The notes beneath the pieces were generated by a model. It was not told where the DNA came from, made no database searches, and saw nothing but the letters and a program-made list of their open reading frames with translations. The position numbers and the translations under genes were made by a program. From Microbispora oryzae (GTDB taxonomy: Bacteria > Actinomycetota > Actinomycetes > Streptosporangiales > Streptosporangiaceae), in NCBI RefSeq assembly GCF_017896165.1, contig NZ_JAFCNB010000008.1, positions 186,001-250,000 on the forward strand: a stretch of DNA of 64,000 bases. Reading direction: 5' to 3'. Shown here one piece after another: positions 33,957 through 42,083 of this stretch; the first letter of the stretch is position 1; each line of letters begins with the position of its first letter.

Positions 33957-35552
33957 TCATACCAGCGGCCCTGCGACGGGGACAACCACACCGGCGCCCT
34001 GCGCGAGGTGAACAGCCGCGAGCACGACGGCCCGAACGATGGCAATTGGGAGGTATAGGTCCTTGTCATGCCACATGGGCGGATTATCCACTACGCCCCA
34101 TGAACGGTGCAGATAGTCATATCCGCGGGCCGCCGCCTCCCGCCCGGCGGGGTCCCACTTCGCATTCGTCATGAGCAGCACCTGCATGGCGTACGCGGTC
34201 TCCTCGGGCGTGCCGCCCCAGCGTCCCCAGGACCCGTCCTCCCGCTGCGAGTCGAGCACCCAGCGCGCGGCGCGGGCGACCGCCTCGGCCGATCCGTCGC
34301 CGCCGAACTCGTCGAGCGCCAGAGCACACCCCGCCGTCGCGTAGTAAGGCGAGGCGTGCCAGCGGTCCGACCAGCTCCCGTCCGGCTCCTGCCGGTCGAG
34401 CAGGAACCGGGTGGTCTTGGCCATCACCCTCTCGTACGACGCCCGCTCCGCGGGCCGGCAGATCGCGTACTGGCCGAAGGCGTCGAGGACGTGCGCGTTG
34501 ACCGTGACCGAGGCGCCCTGCTCCCCCTGCCAGGTGCAGAAGTGGGTCTCCGTCTCGAACTCCAGGAGGCTGGCCGGGACCTGCGGCATGCCCAGCAGCG
34601 TCAGCGCGTGGAGCGCGACGGACGTCGTGTCCGCGTCGCAGGGCAGCCCAGGACCCGCCGGGGTGCCGGCCGGCCCGATCACGGCGCGCAGTTCGGCGAC
34701 CAGCTCAGGCGGCACATCGACCGGCACACCCGCCCGCACCAGCCAGCTCAGCACCCAGCCCCGCTCGAAGACCGTGATGGGGAAGCCCACCGGCACCGGG
34801 CCGCCGTGCCGGACGACGACCGCCTCAAGGTGCCGCAGCACCGGATCGCCAGCGGCGCGTCCTGCGGGATCGCCCAGCCAGGCGGCCGAGGCGGCCGGCG
34901 AGGCGCCCACCGTGCCGATGGCGGTGGGAAGAACGGACGCCGCCCCGGCCGCGGCGTCGCCGGCGACCTCCAGCGCGTGCAGAAGCTTCTCCGGCACCTG
35001 CCGGCCTGAGCCGATCCGGTCGCGGACGATGTCGAGGAAGGTCGTGTCCATCCCGGCCGGCAGGCGCAGGCGCAGGCCGGGACAGCCCGCCTCGCCAAGG
35101 GCGTCGAGATGCCCGTTGATCCGGCCCACCATGTCGGGCACGGTGAGCTCGACGGCCGGCAGGTCGGGCAGGGACCGCGCGGTCAGCTCGGCCAGCCACC
35201 CGGACAGCAGCCGCAGCCCGCGTCCGGCCGCCTCCAGGAGCGTCGCGGACTCCTGCCGCGTTTCTGTGCCACGCCGCAGCTCCGCCAGGAGCGCCTCGGT
35301 CGCGCTCAGGGTCGGGACCAGCGCGTACGCCCCGGGTGCGCCCCAGCCGCCGTCGTCACGCTGGGCGGCGAGCAGGTAGGCCACCCGGTCCGCGTGCCGG
35401 GCCAGCCAGGGAGCGAGGGTCACGACCCGGCCGGTCTCGTAGACCGACGGTGTCACCTGCCCCCAGGGCCGGATCATCAGTTCGCGCACCAGCTCGTCCG
35501 AGGCGCCCGTCACGCCCGCCGGGCCGTCCCACGTCGCGGAATCCACACTCAC
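33957..35552 (-). CDS. Class II terpene (prenyl diphosphate) cyclase with DADTT motif
   Basis: A 531-residue squalene-cyclase-fold protein in the size range of bacterial copalyl-type diphosphate synthases. QxxDGSW-type repeats (AQRDDGGWGAPG, DRQEPDGSWSDRW, DSQREDGSWGRWG) are present. The catalytic acid motif normally read DxDD is Asp306-Ala-Asp308-Thr-Thr, so the last Asp is replaced. From memory, DxDTT variants occur in drimane-type cyclases, so a C15 substrate is as possible as C20. GTG 35552 overlaps the class I synthase stop by 4 bp. It should supply a cyclised diphosphate to that synthase. Confidence 0.85.
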   Translation of the reverse strand: MSVDSATWDGPAGVTGASDELVRELMIRPWGQVTPSVYETGRVVTLAPWLARHADRVAYLLAAQRDDGGWGAPGAYALVPTLSATEALLAELRRGTETRQESATLLEAAGRGLRLLSGWLAELTARSLPDLPAVELTVPDMVGRINGHLDALGEAGCPGLRLRLPAGMDTTFLDIVRDRIGSGRQVPEKLLHALEVAGDAAAGAASVLPTAIGTVGASPAASAAWLGDPAGRAAGDPVLRHLEAVVVRHGGPVPVGFPITVFERGWVLSWLVRAGVPVDVPPELVAELRAVIGPAGTPAGPGLPCDADTTSVALHALTLLGMPQVPASLLEFETETHFCTWQGEQGASVTVNAHVLDAFGQYAICRPAERASYERVMAKTTRFLLDRQEPDGSWSDRWHASPYYATAGCALALDEFGGDGSAEAVARAARWVLDSQREDGSWGRWGGTPEETAYAMQVLLMTNAKWDPAGREAAARGYDYLHRSWGVVDNPPMWHDKDLYLPIAIVRAVVLAAVHLAQGAGVVVPVAGPLV

Positions 35553-36421
35553 TTCGCGCCCCAGTAGTCCGTGACCCCGTAGAAGCCGGTGTTGAAGCCG
35601 ATCTGCCGTTCCAGATAGAGAGCCACGCGGGGGCTGCCCGCCGCGACGGTCTCCAGGAGGGGACCGCACTCGGCGGCGAGCCCGGCCATCCGGGCGGTCA
35701 CCTCGTCGCGTCCCGCGCCCAGCGCCAGCGCGTTGACGTCGCCGGACTCCCGCTCGCGCCCGTGGGTCGCCAGGTCGTTGAGCAGGCGCAGGTAGCGCTG
35801 CACCACGCCGCTGACCTCGCGCAGCTCCTCCAGGTGCAGGCGGGTCCAGTCGTCGCCGGTCGCGATCCAGTGCGAGACGTTCACGAACGACGACCCGACG
35901 CTGTCGGCGTTGTCCAGATACTCCCCGAGCTCGATCCGGGCCTTCTCGCTCTTCCACCGCCACTCGGCGGCCATCGCCGACAGCACCCGCCCGACCTGGT
36001 CGGCCCAGATCGGGTGCGGCGCCGCCGACAGACTCCCGGTCAGCCCGTCCCTGATGTCCGCCAGCATCCCGGCGAGGGGAGAGCCGCCGCCGGGCGCCTC
36101 CCCGCGGGCCACCGCGAGACACTCCGCCACCAGGTCGTCGACCTCCGCCCGCGACTCGGCCACCACGTCGACCTGGTGGTCGAGGGCGCCGATCCACATC
36201 GACGCCCGGGTGACCGCGGTGAGCTCGTCCGGGGACGCCCAGGGCGACCCGAACGCGCTGACCATCGACAGCGCGGCGAAGAAGCCGGCGTCGAACTGCG
36301 CGGCGGAGAACAGGGCCGGGCGTCCGGCCGCGTACGCCCGCATCGCGCGCTGGAGCCGTACGGCGAGCGCGCAGGCCGCCCCCAGCTCGGCGCCGGGCAT
36401 CGTCTCGTACCTATCGCTCAT
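35549..36421 (-). CDS. Class I terpene synthase-like protein
   Basis: A 290-residue all-helical protein. The NSE/DTE metal motif NDLATHGRE is intact (Asn215, Thr219, Glu223), preceded by RYLRL. The aspartate-rich motif, normally DDxxD, appears as Asp81-His-Gln-Val-Asp85, with one Asp replaced. The gene is between the P450 (6 bp gap) and the class II cyclase (4-bp overlap). By analogy with labdane-type clusters it would ionise the class II product; the variant motif leaves activity uncertain. Confidence 0.8.
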   Translation of the reverse strand: MSDRYETMPGAELGAACALAVRLQRAMRAYAAGRPALFSAAQFDAGFFAALSMVSAFGSPWASPDELTAVTRASMWIGALDHQVDVVAESRAEVDDLVAECLAVARGEAPGGGSPLAGMLADIRDGLTGSLSAAPHPIWADQVGRVLSAMAAEWRWKSEKARIELGEYLDNADSVGSSFVNVSHWIATGDDWTRLHLEELREVSGVVQRYLRLLNDLATHGRERESGDVNALALGAGRDEVTARMAGLAAECGPLLETVAAGSPRVALYLERQIGFNTGFYGVTDYWGAK

Positions 36422-36427
36422 GTGTCC

Positions 36428-37783
36428 TCAACGTGACCGCAGGTTCAGCTCGATCTTCGGACTGGACGCCAGCGCCGCCGACGGCGTCGGGACATATGGA
36501 CCGGTGCTCGCCACCCGCACGCGGTAGCGGGACAGGACGGCCGCGACGATCAACGGAGCCTGCACGTGGAACAGGTGGATCCCCAGGCACTGCCGCGGTC
36601 CCCCGCCGAACGGGATGTAGGACCAGCGGGACCGCCGCTCCTCGCGGCCGGGCGCGAACCGTTCGGGATCGAAGTCGAGAGGGCGATCCCAGAACTCGTC
36701 GAGCCGGTGCGTGACCATGGGGCTGACCAGCACCTGGGCCCCGGCGGGGATGCGGACGTCACCGAGCTGGTCGGGCTCAAGCGTCATCCGCGGCAGGAGC
36801 CAGCCGGACGGGTAGAGCCGCACGAGTTCCTGGAGGACCATCTTCGTGTAACGCAGCTCGGGCAGGCACGCGGGATCCACCGGCCCCGGCCCCACCACGT
36901 CGTCGATCTCCGCCTGCAGCCGGGCCGCCACCTCCGGGTGGTCCTCCAGCAGCGGCCACAGCCAGCTCAGCGCCGTACCCGTCGTCTCCGTCGCCGCCGC
37001 GTAGACGGCCACCAGGTCGTCGCGCATCTGCTGGTGACCCGCGGTCCCGCCCTCCGCGTGGGCCCTGGCCAGCGCCGAGAGGACGTCCTTGCCGTCGCCG
37101 GGCTCCAGCCTGGCCTGCCGGATCAGCGGGACCATGATGTCGTCGATCACCTTGGCCGACCGGTGGAAGGTCCGGTCCCCAGGCACCGGAACGGAGTTCG
37201 GCACGAACGGCATCAGCAGCCGGAGGGCGAACGACTTCGCCGCCAGGTGGTAGGCGGTGGTCAGCCGCCGGGCGTCCGAGTCGGGGATCTTGTCCCCGAA
37301 CAGGACCCGCACGACCGCCCGGGTGACGATGTGGGTGAGCTCGGTCGGCGCGTCGAGGGCCTCCCCCGTCTTCGCGTGCATCTCCCAGTTCTCGACGCCC
37401 TCGGTGATCGTCTCGGCCATGCCGGCGCCGAGGGACGCGACGTATTTGGCCGTGAACAGCGGTTGCAGCACCGACCTGCTCGACTCCCAGGAGCCCTCGC
37501 TGAAGATGCTGTCGCCCATCAGGCGCTGCAGGGGCTTCCAGTAGGTGCCCTCACGGGCGTAGTTGCGCCAGTTGAGGCGCAGGACGCGCTGGACGTGGTC
37601 CGGATGGCTGACGAGATAGGGGCGGAAGGGCCCGAGATTGAGCCGGATCACCCGGCCGCGGTGCTCCCGGCCGAACTCCCACAACGCGTTGACCGGGTCT
37701 CGCAGGATACGGGGAAGGATGCGGCGGAGCGGAAGGCCGATCGCCTTTCCCGTGCCAGGACCGCCGGTTCCGGCAGACGTCAC
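36428..37783 (-). CDS. Cytochrome P450
   Basis: A 451-residue soluble P450. The I-helix oxygen motif is AAATETTGTALSW (about 262-274), ExxR is ELVR (319-322) and the heme loop is FGGGPRQCLG with Cys399. GTG 37783 is preferred since GAGGAG lies just upstream; the frame extends 12 codons further without support. It is the first gene of the terpene operon, so it probably oxidises the cyclised terpene. The sequence resembles CYP4/CYP102-like bacterial P450s in its I-helix, but no subfamily is assigned. No ferredoxin gene is nearby. Confidence 0.9.
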   Translation of the reverse strand: MTSAGTGGPGTGKAIGLPLRRILPRILRDPVNALWEFGREHRGRVIRLNLGPFRPYLVSHPDHVQRVLRLNWRNYAREGTYWKPLQRLMGDSIFSEGSWESSRSVLQPLFTAKYVASLGAGMAETITEGVENWEMHAKTGEALDAPTELTHIVTRAVVRVLFGDKIPDSDARRLTTAYHLAAKSFALRLLMPFVPNSVPVPGDRTFHRSAKVIDDIMVPLIRQARLEPGDGKDVLSALARAHAEGGTAGHQQMRDDLVAVYAAATETTGTALSWLWPLLEDHPEVAARLQAEIDDVVGPGPVDPACLPELRYTKMVLQELVRLYPSGWLLPRMTLEPDQLGDVRIPAGAQVLVSPMVTHRLDEFWDRPLDFDPERFAPGREERRSRWSYIPFGGGPRQCLGIHLFHVQAPLIVAAVLSRYRVRVASTGPYVPTPSAALASSPKIELNLRSR

Positions 37784-38049
37784 GCCTGTCTCCTCGTGCT
37801 GGTGTCGCTCGCGGTTCACGATGAGTGGCGGACAGTCAGCCGCAGCCCTCCCGGGCGATCGGTGACCGATTCGGCGTCCCGTCCGAGATCGGGCGTCTCC
37901 TGTGCATCACGGCCAAAGTGTCACATGATCCTTATCAAGTGATCAACAGTGCGGCTAAGTGACAGTTTTGTACTCACTAGGCCAGGTTGGCTGTGTTAGC
38001 GTTTTTGCCGGGATGCTACGCGGTTGACAACCGGGTCCAACCAGCAGAA
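37784..38049. promoter_or_regulatory. Promoter region of the terpene operon with inverted repeats
   Basis: This 266-bp non-coding stretch holds TGTCAC (37919-37924) and GTGACA (37959-37964) as an inverted pair enclosing TGATC (37926-37930) and the palindrome TGATCA (37940-37945). On the minus strand TTGATC and GATAAG elements could be promoter hexamers. The right part up to the hairpin holds no gene. Confidence 0.35.
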
Positions 38050-38076
38050 AGGGCCGGATCGAAGCGATCCGGCCCT
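38050..38076 (-). terminator. Intrinsic terminator of the 30-codon gene
   Basis: A perfect 12-bp stem (38050-38061 with 38065-38076) with a 3-nt loop. Read on the minus strand it begins 15 nt after the stop of the small gene and is followed by TTTCTGC. It also insulates the terpene operon. Confidence 0.8.
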
Positions 38077-38091
38077 ACTGAGACGGCTGTG

Positions 38092-38184
38092 TCAGGCGTG
38101 GCTGGTCACCATCAGCGCGAGGCCCACCAGGATGACGACGGGGATCAGCCACACCACGACCTCGCCGAGGAACTCCTTGTACAT
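38092..38184 (-). CDS. 30-residue single-helix membrane peptide
   Basis: The minus-strand frame codes for MYKEFLGEVVVWLIPVVI followed by a hydrophobic LVGLALMV stretch and the tail TSHA: an amphipathic start (Lys, Glu, Glu) and one TM helix from about 9 to 27. GAGAGG lies 9 nt before the ATG, a -10-like TATGCT is at 38226-38231 and a strong hairpin follows the stop, so it looks like a complete one-gene transcription unit. It is too short for routine gene calling. The function is unknown; small membrane regulators and toxins look similar. Confidence 0.6.
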   Translation of the reverse strand: MYKEFLGEVVVWLIPVVILVGLALMVTSHA

Positions 38185-38272
38185 GGGCGGACCTCTCGGG
38201 ACGTGCGGAAAACAGACCGCACGCAGCATATTCGCTCGCGCGACCTGGTGGAACCCGTGCCAGTATCAAACG

Positions 38273-39217
38273 GTGCGTTACATCATCATCGGGGCGGGAG
38301 CGATCGGCGGGACCATCGGCGGGCGCCTCTTCCAGAGCGGCCACGACGTTCTGCTCGTGGCGCGGGGCGCGCACCACGAGGCGCTCCGCGACCGGGGTCT
38401 GCGCCTGGTCGCCCCCGACGGCGAGGAGACCCTCCGGATCCCGGTGACCGACCGTCCCGTGCCGCTCGGCGACGGGGACGTGCTCGTCGTCGCCACGAAG
38501 ACGCAGGACACGCGGGCCGCGCTCGACGGCTGGGACGACGTCCCGGTGGTCTGCGCGCAGAACGCCGTGGAGAACGAGCGCCTCGCACTGCGCCGTTTCT
38601 CCCAGGTGTACGGCATGTGCCTGTGGATGCCCGCCCTCCATCTCGAACCCGGGGTGGTGGCGTCGTACGGCACCCCGATGTCGGGCATGCTTCCCCTCGG
38701 GCGATATCCACAGGGTGTGGACGAGACGGCGGAGCGGATGGCCGGTGATCTTTCCAAGAGCCGGTTCGCCGCCTTCGCCGTGCCCGACGTCATGCGGTGG
38801 AAGTACGCCAAGCTGCTCGGCAACCTGGGCAACGCCGTCGAGGCGCTCTGCGGGCACGCCCCGGGCACAGGAGAGATCACCGAGCGCGCCCAGCGGGAGG
38901 CCCGGGCCGTGCTGGACGCCGCCGGCATCCCGTACGCCTCCGAGGAGGAGGAGCGGACCGCCCGGGGCGACCTGGTCGAGATCGCTCCCCTCGGCGGCGT
39001 CGAACGGCCGGGCGGATCGACCTGGCAGAGCCTCGCCAGGGGCAGCGGCTCGGTCGAGGTCGACTACCTCAACGGGGAGATCGTCCTGCTGGGCCGCCGG
39101 CACGGCGTGCCCACGCCGGTGAACCTCGTCCTGCAGCGGGAGGCCGACCGGTTCGCCCGGGAGAGAAGGGAGCCCGGCTCGCTGCCGATCGCGGACCTCG
39201 CCCGGCTCATCGGCTGA
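38273..39217 (+). CDS. Ketopantoate reductase family (ApbA/PanE-like) oxidoreductase
   Basis: A 314-residue NAD(P)H-dependent enzyme. The Rossmann start is RYIIIGAGAIGGTIGGRL, then VVATKTQDT and QNAVENE as in PanE, where Lys and Asn contact substrate; the C-terminal domain has WKYAKLLGNLGNAVEAL. The GTG at 38273 has no ribosome site and a CAGTAT sits 6 nt before it, so it may be leaderless. With no pantothenate genes nearby, a broader 2-ketoacid reductase role is possible. Confidence 0.85.
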   Translation: MRYIIIGAGAIGGTIGGRLFQSGHDVLLVARGAHHEALRDRGLRLVAPDGEETLRIPVTDRPVPLGDGDVLVVATKTQDTRAALDGWDDVPVVCAQNAVENERLALRRFSQVYGMCLWMPALHLEPGVVASYGTPMSGMLPLGRYPQGVDETAERMAGDLSKSRFAAFAVPDVMRWKYAKLLGNLGNAVEALCGHAPGTGEITERAQREARAVLDAAGIPYASEEEERTARGDLVEIAPLGGVERPGGSTWQSLARGSGSVEVDYLNGEIVLLGRRHGVPTPVNLVLQREADRFARERREPGSLPIADLARLIG

Positions 39218-39397
39218 CGGCGCTCCCGGGCTGACCTTCCCCGGCTGAACGGTACATCCGGCCGCGCAGGTCACCGCCCGTTCCGGCCGGGGAGGGCTGG
39301 GCGGCCCGCCGGGCGCGCTCCTACCATCGCGGCGAGCGGAGGCGGACAGAGCGGACGAGGCCGGACATGGCCGCCTGGCCGGACGAGGGAGGGCACG

Positions 39398-40519
39398 ATG
39401 TCGAGGAAGAGCGCGCTCATGGCGGCGCTGGTCCTGCTGCTCGGGCTGCTGGTCGCCCGGCCCGCCCAGGCCGCCCCGGTGCGGATCATGCCGCTGGGCG
39501 ACTCGATCACCGGATCTCCCGGCTGCTGGCGCGCCCTGCTCTGGAACAGACTGCAGAGCACCGGCTACACCAACGTCGACTTCGTCGGCACGCTGCCGCC
39601 CCAGGGGTGCGCCGTCGCGTACGACGGCGACAACGAGGGGCACGGCGGCTACCTCGCCACCAACGTCGCGGACCAGAACCTGCTCCCCGGATGGCTCGCC
39701 GCGACCCGCCCGGACATCGTCATGATGCACTTCGGCACCAACGACGTCTGGAACGGCAAGTCCCCCGCCACGATCACCGCGGCGTTCGGCAAGCTCGTGG
39801 ACCAGATGCGGGCGAGCAACCCGAACATGAAGATCCTGGTCGCGAAGATCCTGCCGATGAACCCCGCCAACTGCGCCGACTGCGGTCAGCGGGTGGTGGC
39901 CCTGAACGACGCGATCCCCGGCTGGGCCGCCGCGAAGTCCACGGCGGCGTCGCCGATCACGGTGGTCGACCAGTGGACGGGTTTCAGCACCTCCGCCGAC
40001 ACCTACGACGGGGTGCACCCGAACGCGAGCGGCGACCAGAAGATGTCCGACCGGTGGTATCCGGCGCTGGCGGCGCTGCTGTCCGGCGGCACCCCCAGCC
40101 CCTCGCCGAGTCCTTCCCCGAGTCCGTCCACGAGCCCGAGCCGGACGCCGAGCCCCTCGCCCAGCTCGAGCCCTTCGCCGTCGTCCTCGCCGTCGTCCTC
40201 GCCGTCTTCCGGCCCGGCCGGCTGCTCGGCGACGTACACGGTCACCAACCAGTGGGGCGGGGGTTTCCAGGCGGACGTCACCGTGCGGAACACCGGGAGC
40301 GCCCGGATCGACGGGTGGACGGTCACCTGGACCTTCGCCGACGGACAGCGGGTCACCCAGACCTGGAACGGCACGCTGACCCAGACGGGCGAGAGCGTGA
40401 CCGTGCGGAACGCCGGCTACAACGGCTCCCTCACCCCCGGCGCCACCACGTCGTTCGGCTTCCTCGGCTCCTGGAACGGCACGAACACCGCGCCGTCCGC
40501 CCGCTGCGCCGTCTCCTGA
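39398..40519 (+). CDS. SGNH/GDSL hydrolase with C-terminal CBM2
   Basis: A 373-residue secreted esterase. The signal peptide is 1-27 (cleavage at AQA-AP). The catalytic domain has IMPLGDSITGS (nucleophile Ser), HFGTNDVWNG (block III) and TYDGVHPN (Asp/His). A Ser-Pro linker (about 40090-40215) leads to CBM2 with NQWGGGFQ and DGWTVTW. Its architecture matches the truncated gene at the left edge. It is probably a polysaccharide deacetylase-type esterase. Its last four codons are the first copy of a 12-bp tandem repeat that includes the stop. Confidence 0.92.
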   Translation: MSRKSALMAALVLLLGLLVARPAQAAPVRIMPLGDSITGSPGCWRALLWNRLQSTGYTNVDFVGTLPPQGCAVAYDGDNEGHGGYLATNVADQNLLPGWLAATRPDIVMMHFGTNDVWNGKSPATITAAFGKLVDQMRASNPNMKILVAKILPMNPANCADCGQRVVALNDAIPGWAAAKSTAASPITVVDQWTGFSTSADTYDGVHPNASGDQKMSDRWYPALAALLSGGTPSPSPSPSPSPSTSPSRTPSPSPSSSPSPSSSPSSSPSSGPAGCSATYTVTNQWGGGFQADVTVRNTGSARIDGWTVTWTFADGQRVTQTWNGTLTQTGESVTVRNAGYNGSLTPGATTSFGFLGSWNGTNTAPSARCAVS

Positions 40520-40563
40520 GCCGTCTCCTGAGCCGTCTCCTGAGCCGTCTGCTGAGCCGTCTC
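40508..40563 (+). repeat. 12-bp tandem repeat containing the stop codon
   Basis: GCCGTCTCCTGA occurs at 40508-40519, 40520-40531 and 40532-40543, with one mismatch at 40544-40555 and a partial copy at 40556-40563. Each copy encodes Ala-Val-Ser-stop in the esterase frame, so the stop codon is repeated four times. Confidence 0.9.
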
Positions 40564-40665
40564 GCTGACGCGTGAGCGGACCTGGCGGCCCCACGTTTCC
40601 GCTTCCCGCCTGGGGGCAGCGCGTGATCGGCTAAGGTGCTGAGCGCGATCCGGGAGGAGTACGGC

Positions 40666-40869
40666 ATGAGCGAATATGCGGTGACTTTTAATCTCATCGA
40701 CGCCGACAAGGACGGGCGGATCTCCGCGGAGGAGCTGGTCCGCCTGATGGAGGTGCTCGGCGAGACGATCAGCGTCGACGGGGCGCAGGGCGCCATCGCG
40801 AAGGTCGACGGCGACGGCGACGGCCTGATCGACATCGACGAGTTCGGCGTCTGGCTGAGCAGGCGCTGA
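40666..40869 (+). CDS. Small EF-hand calcium-binding protein
   Basis: A 67-residue protein made of two EF hands. Loop 1 is D12-A-D-K-D-G-R-I-S-A-E-E23 and loop 2 D48-G-D-G-D-G-L-I-D-I-D-E59; both have full ligand sets. GGGAGGAG precedes ATG 40666. Similar calmodulin-like proteins are widespread in actinomycetes and act as Ca buffers or sensors. The next gene, a PucR-type regulator, begins 26 bp later. Confidence 0.9.
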   Translation: MSEYAVTFNLIDADKDGRISAEELVRLMEVLGETISVDGAQGAIAKVDGDGDGLIDIDEFGVWLSRR

Positions 40870-40895
40870 AAGCGGACGACGAGCTCTGGGGCGCG

Positions 40896-42059
40896 GTGCC
40901 TGCGGGCGTCGCGGCGCTGCTGCGCCCCCAGGTCGACGGCGTCGCCGACCTGCTGATCGACGAAATCCAGCGGCGGGTGCCCGAATACTCGCGCCCCGCC
41001 GACGAGACGTACCTCAAGGTCCTGCGCCTCGCGGTCAACGAGGCGCTGCGGGGCTTCCTCGACCGCATCGAGAGCCCCCGCGCGCCCTGGGACCTCGAGG
41101 TGTTCCGCACCATCGGACGTGGCGAGGCCGCGGAGGGCCGTGACCTGGAGTCGTTCCAGGCCGCGATGCGCCTGGGCGCCCGGGTGGCCTGGCGGCAGGT
41201 CGCCGAGCAGTCGGACGAGCTGGGACTCGACCCCAGGACGCTGTACGACCTGGGCGAGGCCATCTTCGTCTACCTCGACCAGCTCGCCGACGCGGCGGCC
41301 GAGGGATTCGCGGAGGCCAGGGCCCACGCGGCCGGCGAGCGGGAGCGGCGCCGGCGGCGGCTGCTCGACCTGCTGCTCAGCCGGCCCCCCGCCTCCGCCG
41401 ACGCCATCGCCGACATGGCGAGGGCGGCCGGGTGGCCGCTGCCGAGGACCGTGGCCGGCGTCGCCGTCGAGGAGCACCGGGAGCGTGCGGAGGGGCCCCC
41501 GGCGTCGCTCCTGCCCCCGGACGTCCTGCCGGGCCTCGACAGGACCGCCCCCTGCCTCGTCCTGCCCGACCCCGGGGGACCGGGACGGATCCAGGCGCTG
41601 GAGCGCGCCCTGGGCGGGCGGCGCGCCGCGGTCGGGCCCGCGGTCGCCCCCGCGGACGCCGCGATCTCGCTGGGATGGGCCCGAGAGGCGCTCGACCTGG
41701 GCAGACGGGGCGTCCTGCCATGGGACGGCCTGCTGCGCTGCGCCGATCACATGGCGATGTTGGTCGTCTTCAAGGACGAGGGGCTGGTGGCGGCCCTCGC
41801 GGAGACGCGGCTGGCGCCCCTGGCCCATCTCCGGCCCGTCCAGCAGGACCGGCTCGCCGAGACCCTGCTGGCCTGGCTCCGGCACGGCCGGGGCGTCGCG
41901 GAGGTCGCCGCCGCGCTCCACGTGCACCCGCAGACCGTGCGTTATCGCCTGCGCCAGCTGGAGGAGCTCTACGGCGACCAGCTCGCCGACCCCGACGTCC
42001 GCTTCGAGCTGGAAATCGTGCTGCGGGCCCGGCAGGCTCTCGACGCAGCCCCGCGCTAG
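40896..42059 (+). CDS. PucR-type helix-turn-helix regulator
   Basis: A 387-residue regulator with an N-terminal RsbT-antagonist-like helical domain, a GGDEF-like middle and a C-terminal HTH_30 (VAAALHVHPQTVRYRLRQLE). The start is uncertain: GTG 40896 has no ribosome site and the coding frame stays open upstream into the EF-hand gene, without a better start codon. The operon-like spacing with the EF-hand gene suggests co-expression. The target genes are unknown. Confidence 0.82.
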   Translation: MPAGVAALLRPQVDGVADLLIDEIQRRVPEYSRPADETYLKVLRLAVNEALRGFLDRIESPRAPWDLEVFRTIGRGEAAEGRDLESFQAAMRLGARVAWRQVAEQSDELGLDPRTLYDLGEAIFVYLDQLADAAAEGFAEARAHAAGERERRRRRLLDLLLSRPPASADAIADMARAAGWPLPRTVAGVAVEEHRERAEGPPASLLPPDVLPGLDRTAPCLVLPDPGGPGRIQALERALGGRRAAVGPAVAPADAAISLGWAREALDLGRRGVLPWDGLLRCADHMAMLVVFKDEGLVAALAETRLAPLAHLRPVQQDRLAETLLAWLRHGRGVAEVAAALHVHPQTVRYRLRQLEELYGDQLADPDVRFELEIVLRARQALDAAPR

Positions 42060-42083
42060 ACGCGGCCCCGCGATAATCGAATC

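Noticed and set aside
38024..38029. TTGACA on the + strand before the 38050 hairpin, suggesting a small RNA
   Set aside because: No -10 element follows at 16-18 bp, and the hairpin is better explained as the terminator of the minus-strand peptide gene.
38075..40594. An 839-codon minus-strand frame across the ketopantoate reductase-like and SGNH genes
   Set aside because: Low-complexity Arg/Gly/Ala product with no motif; the plus strand has complete catalytic motifs and signal peptide.
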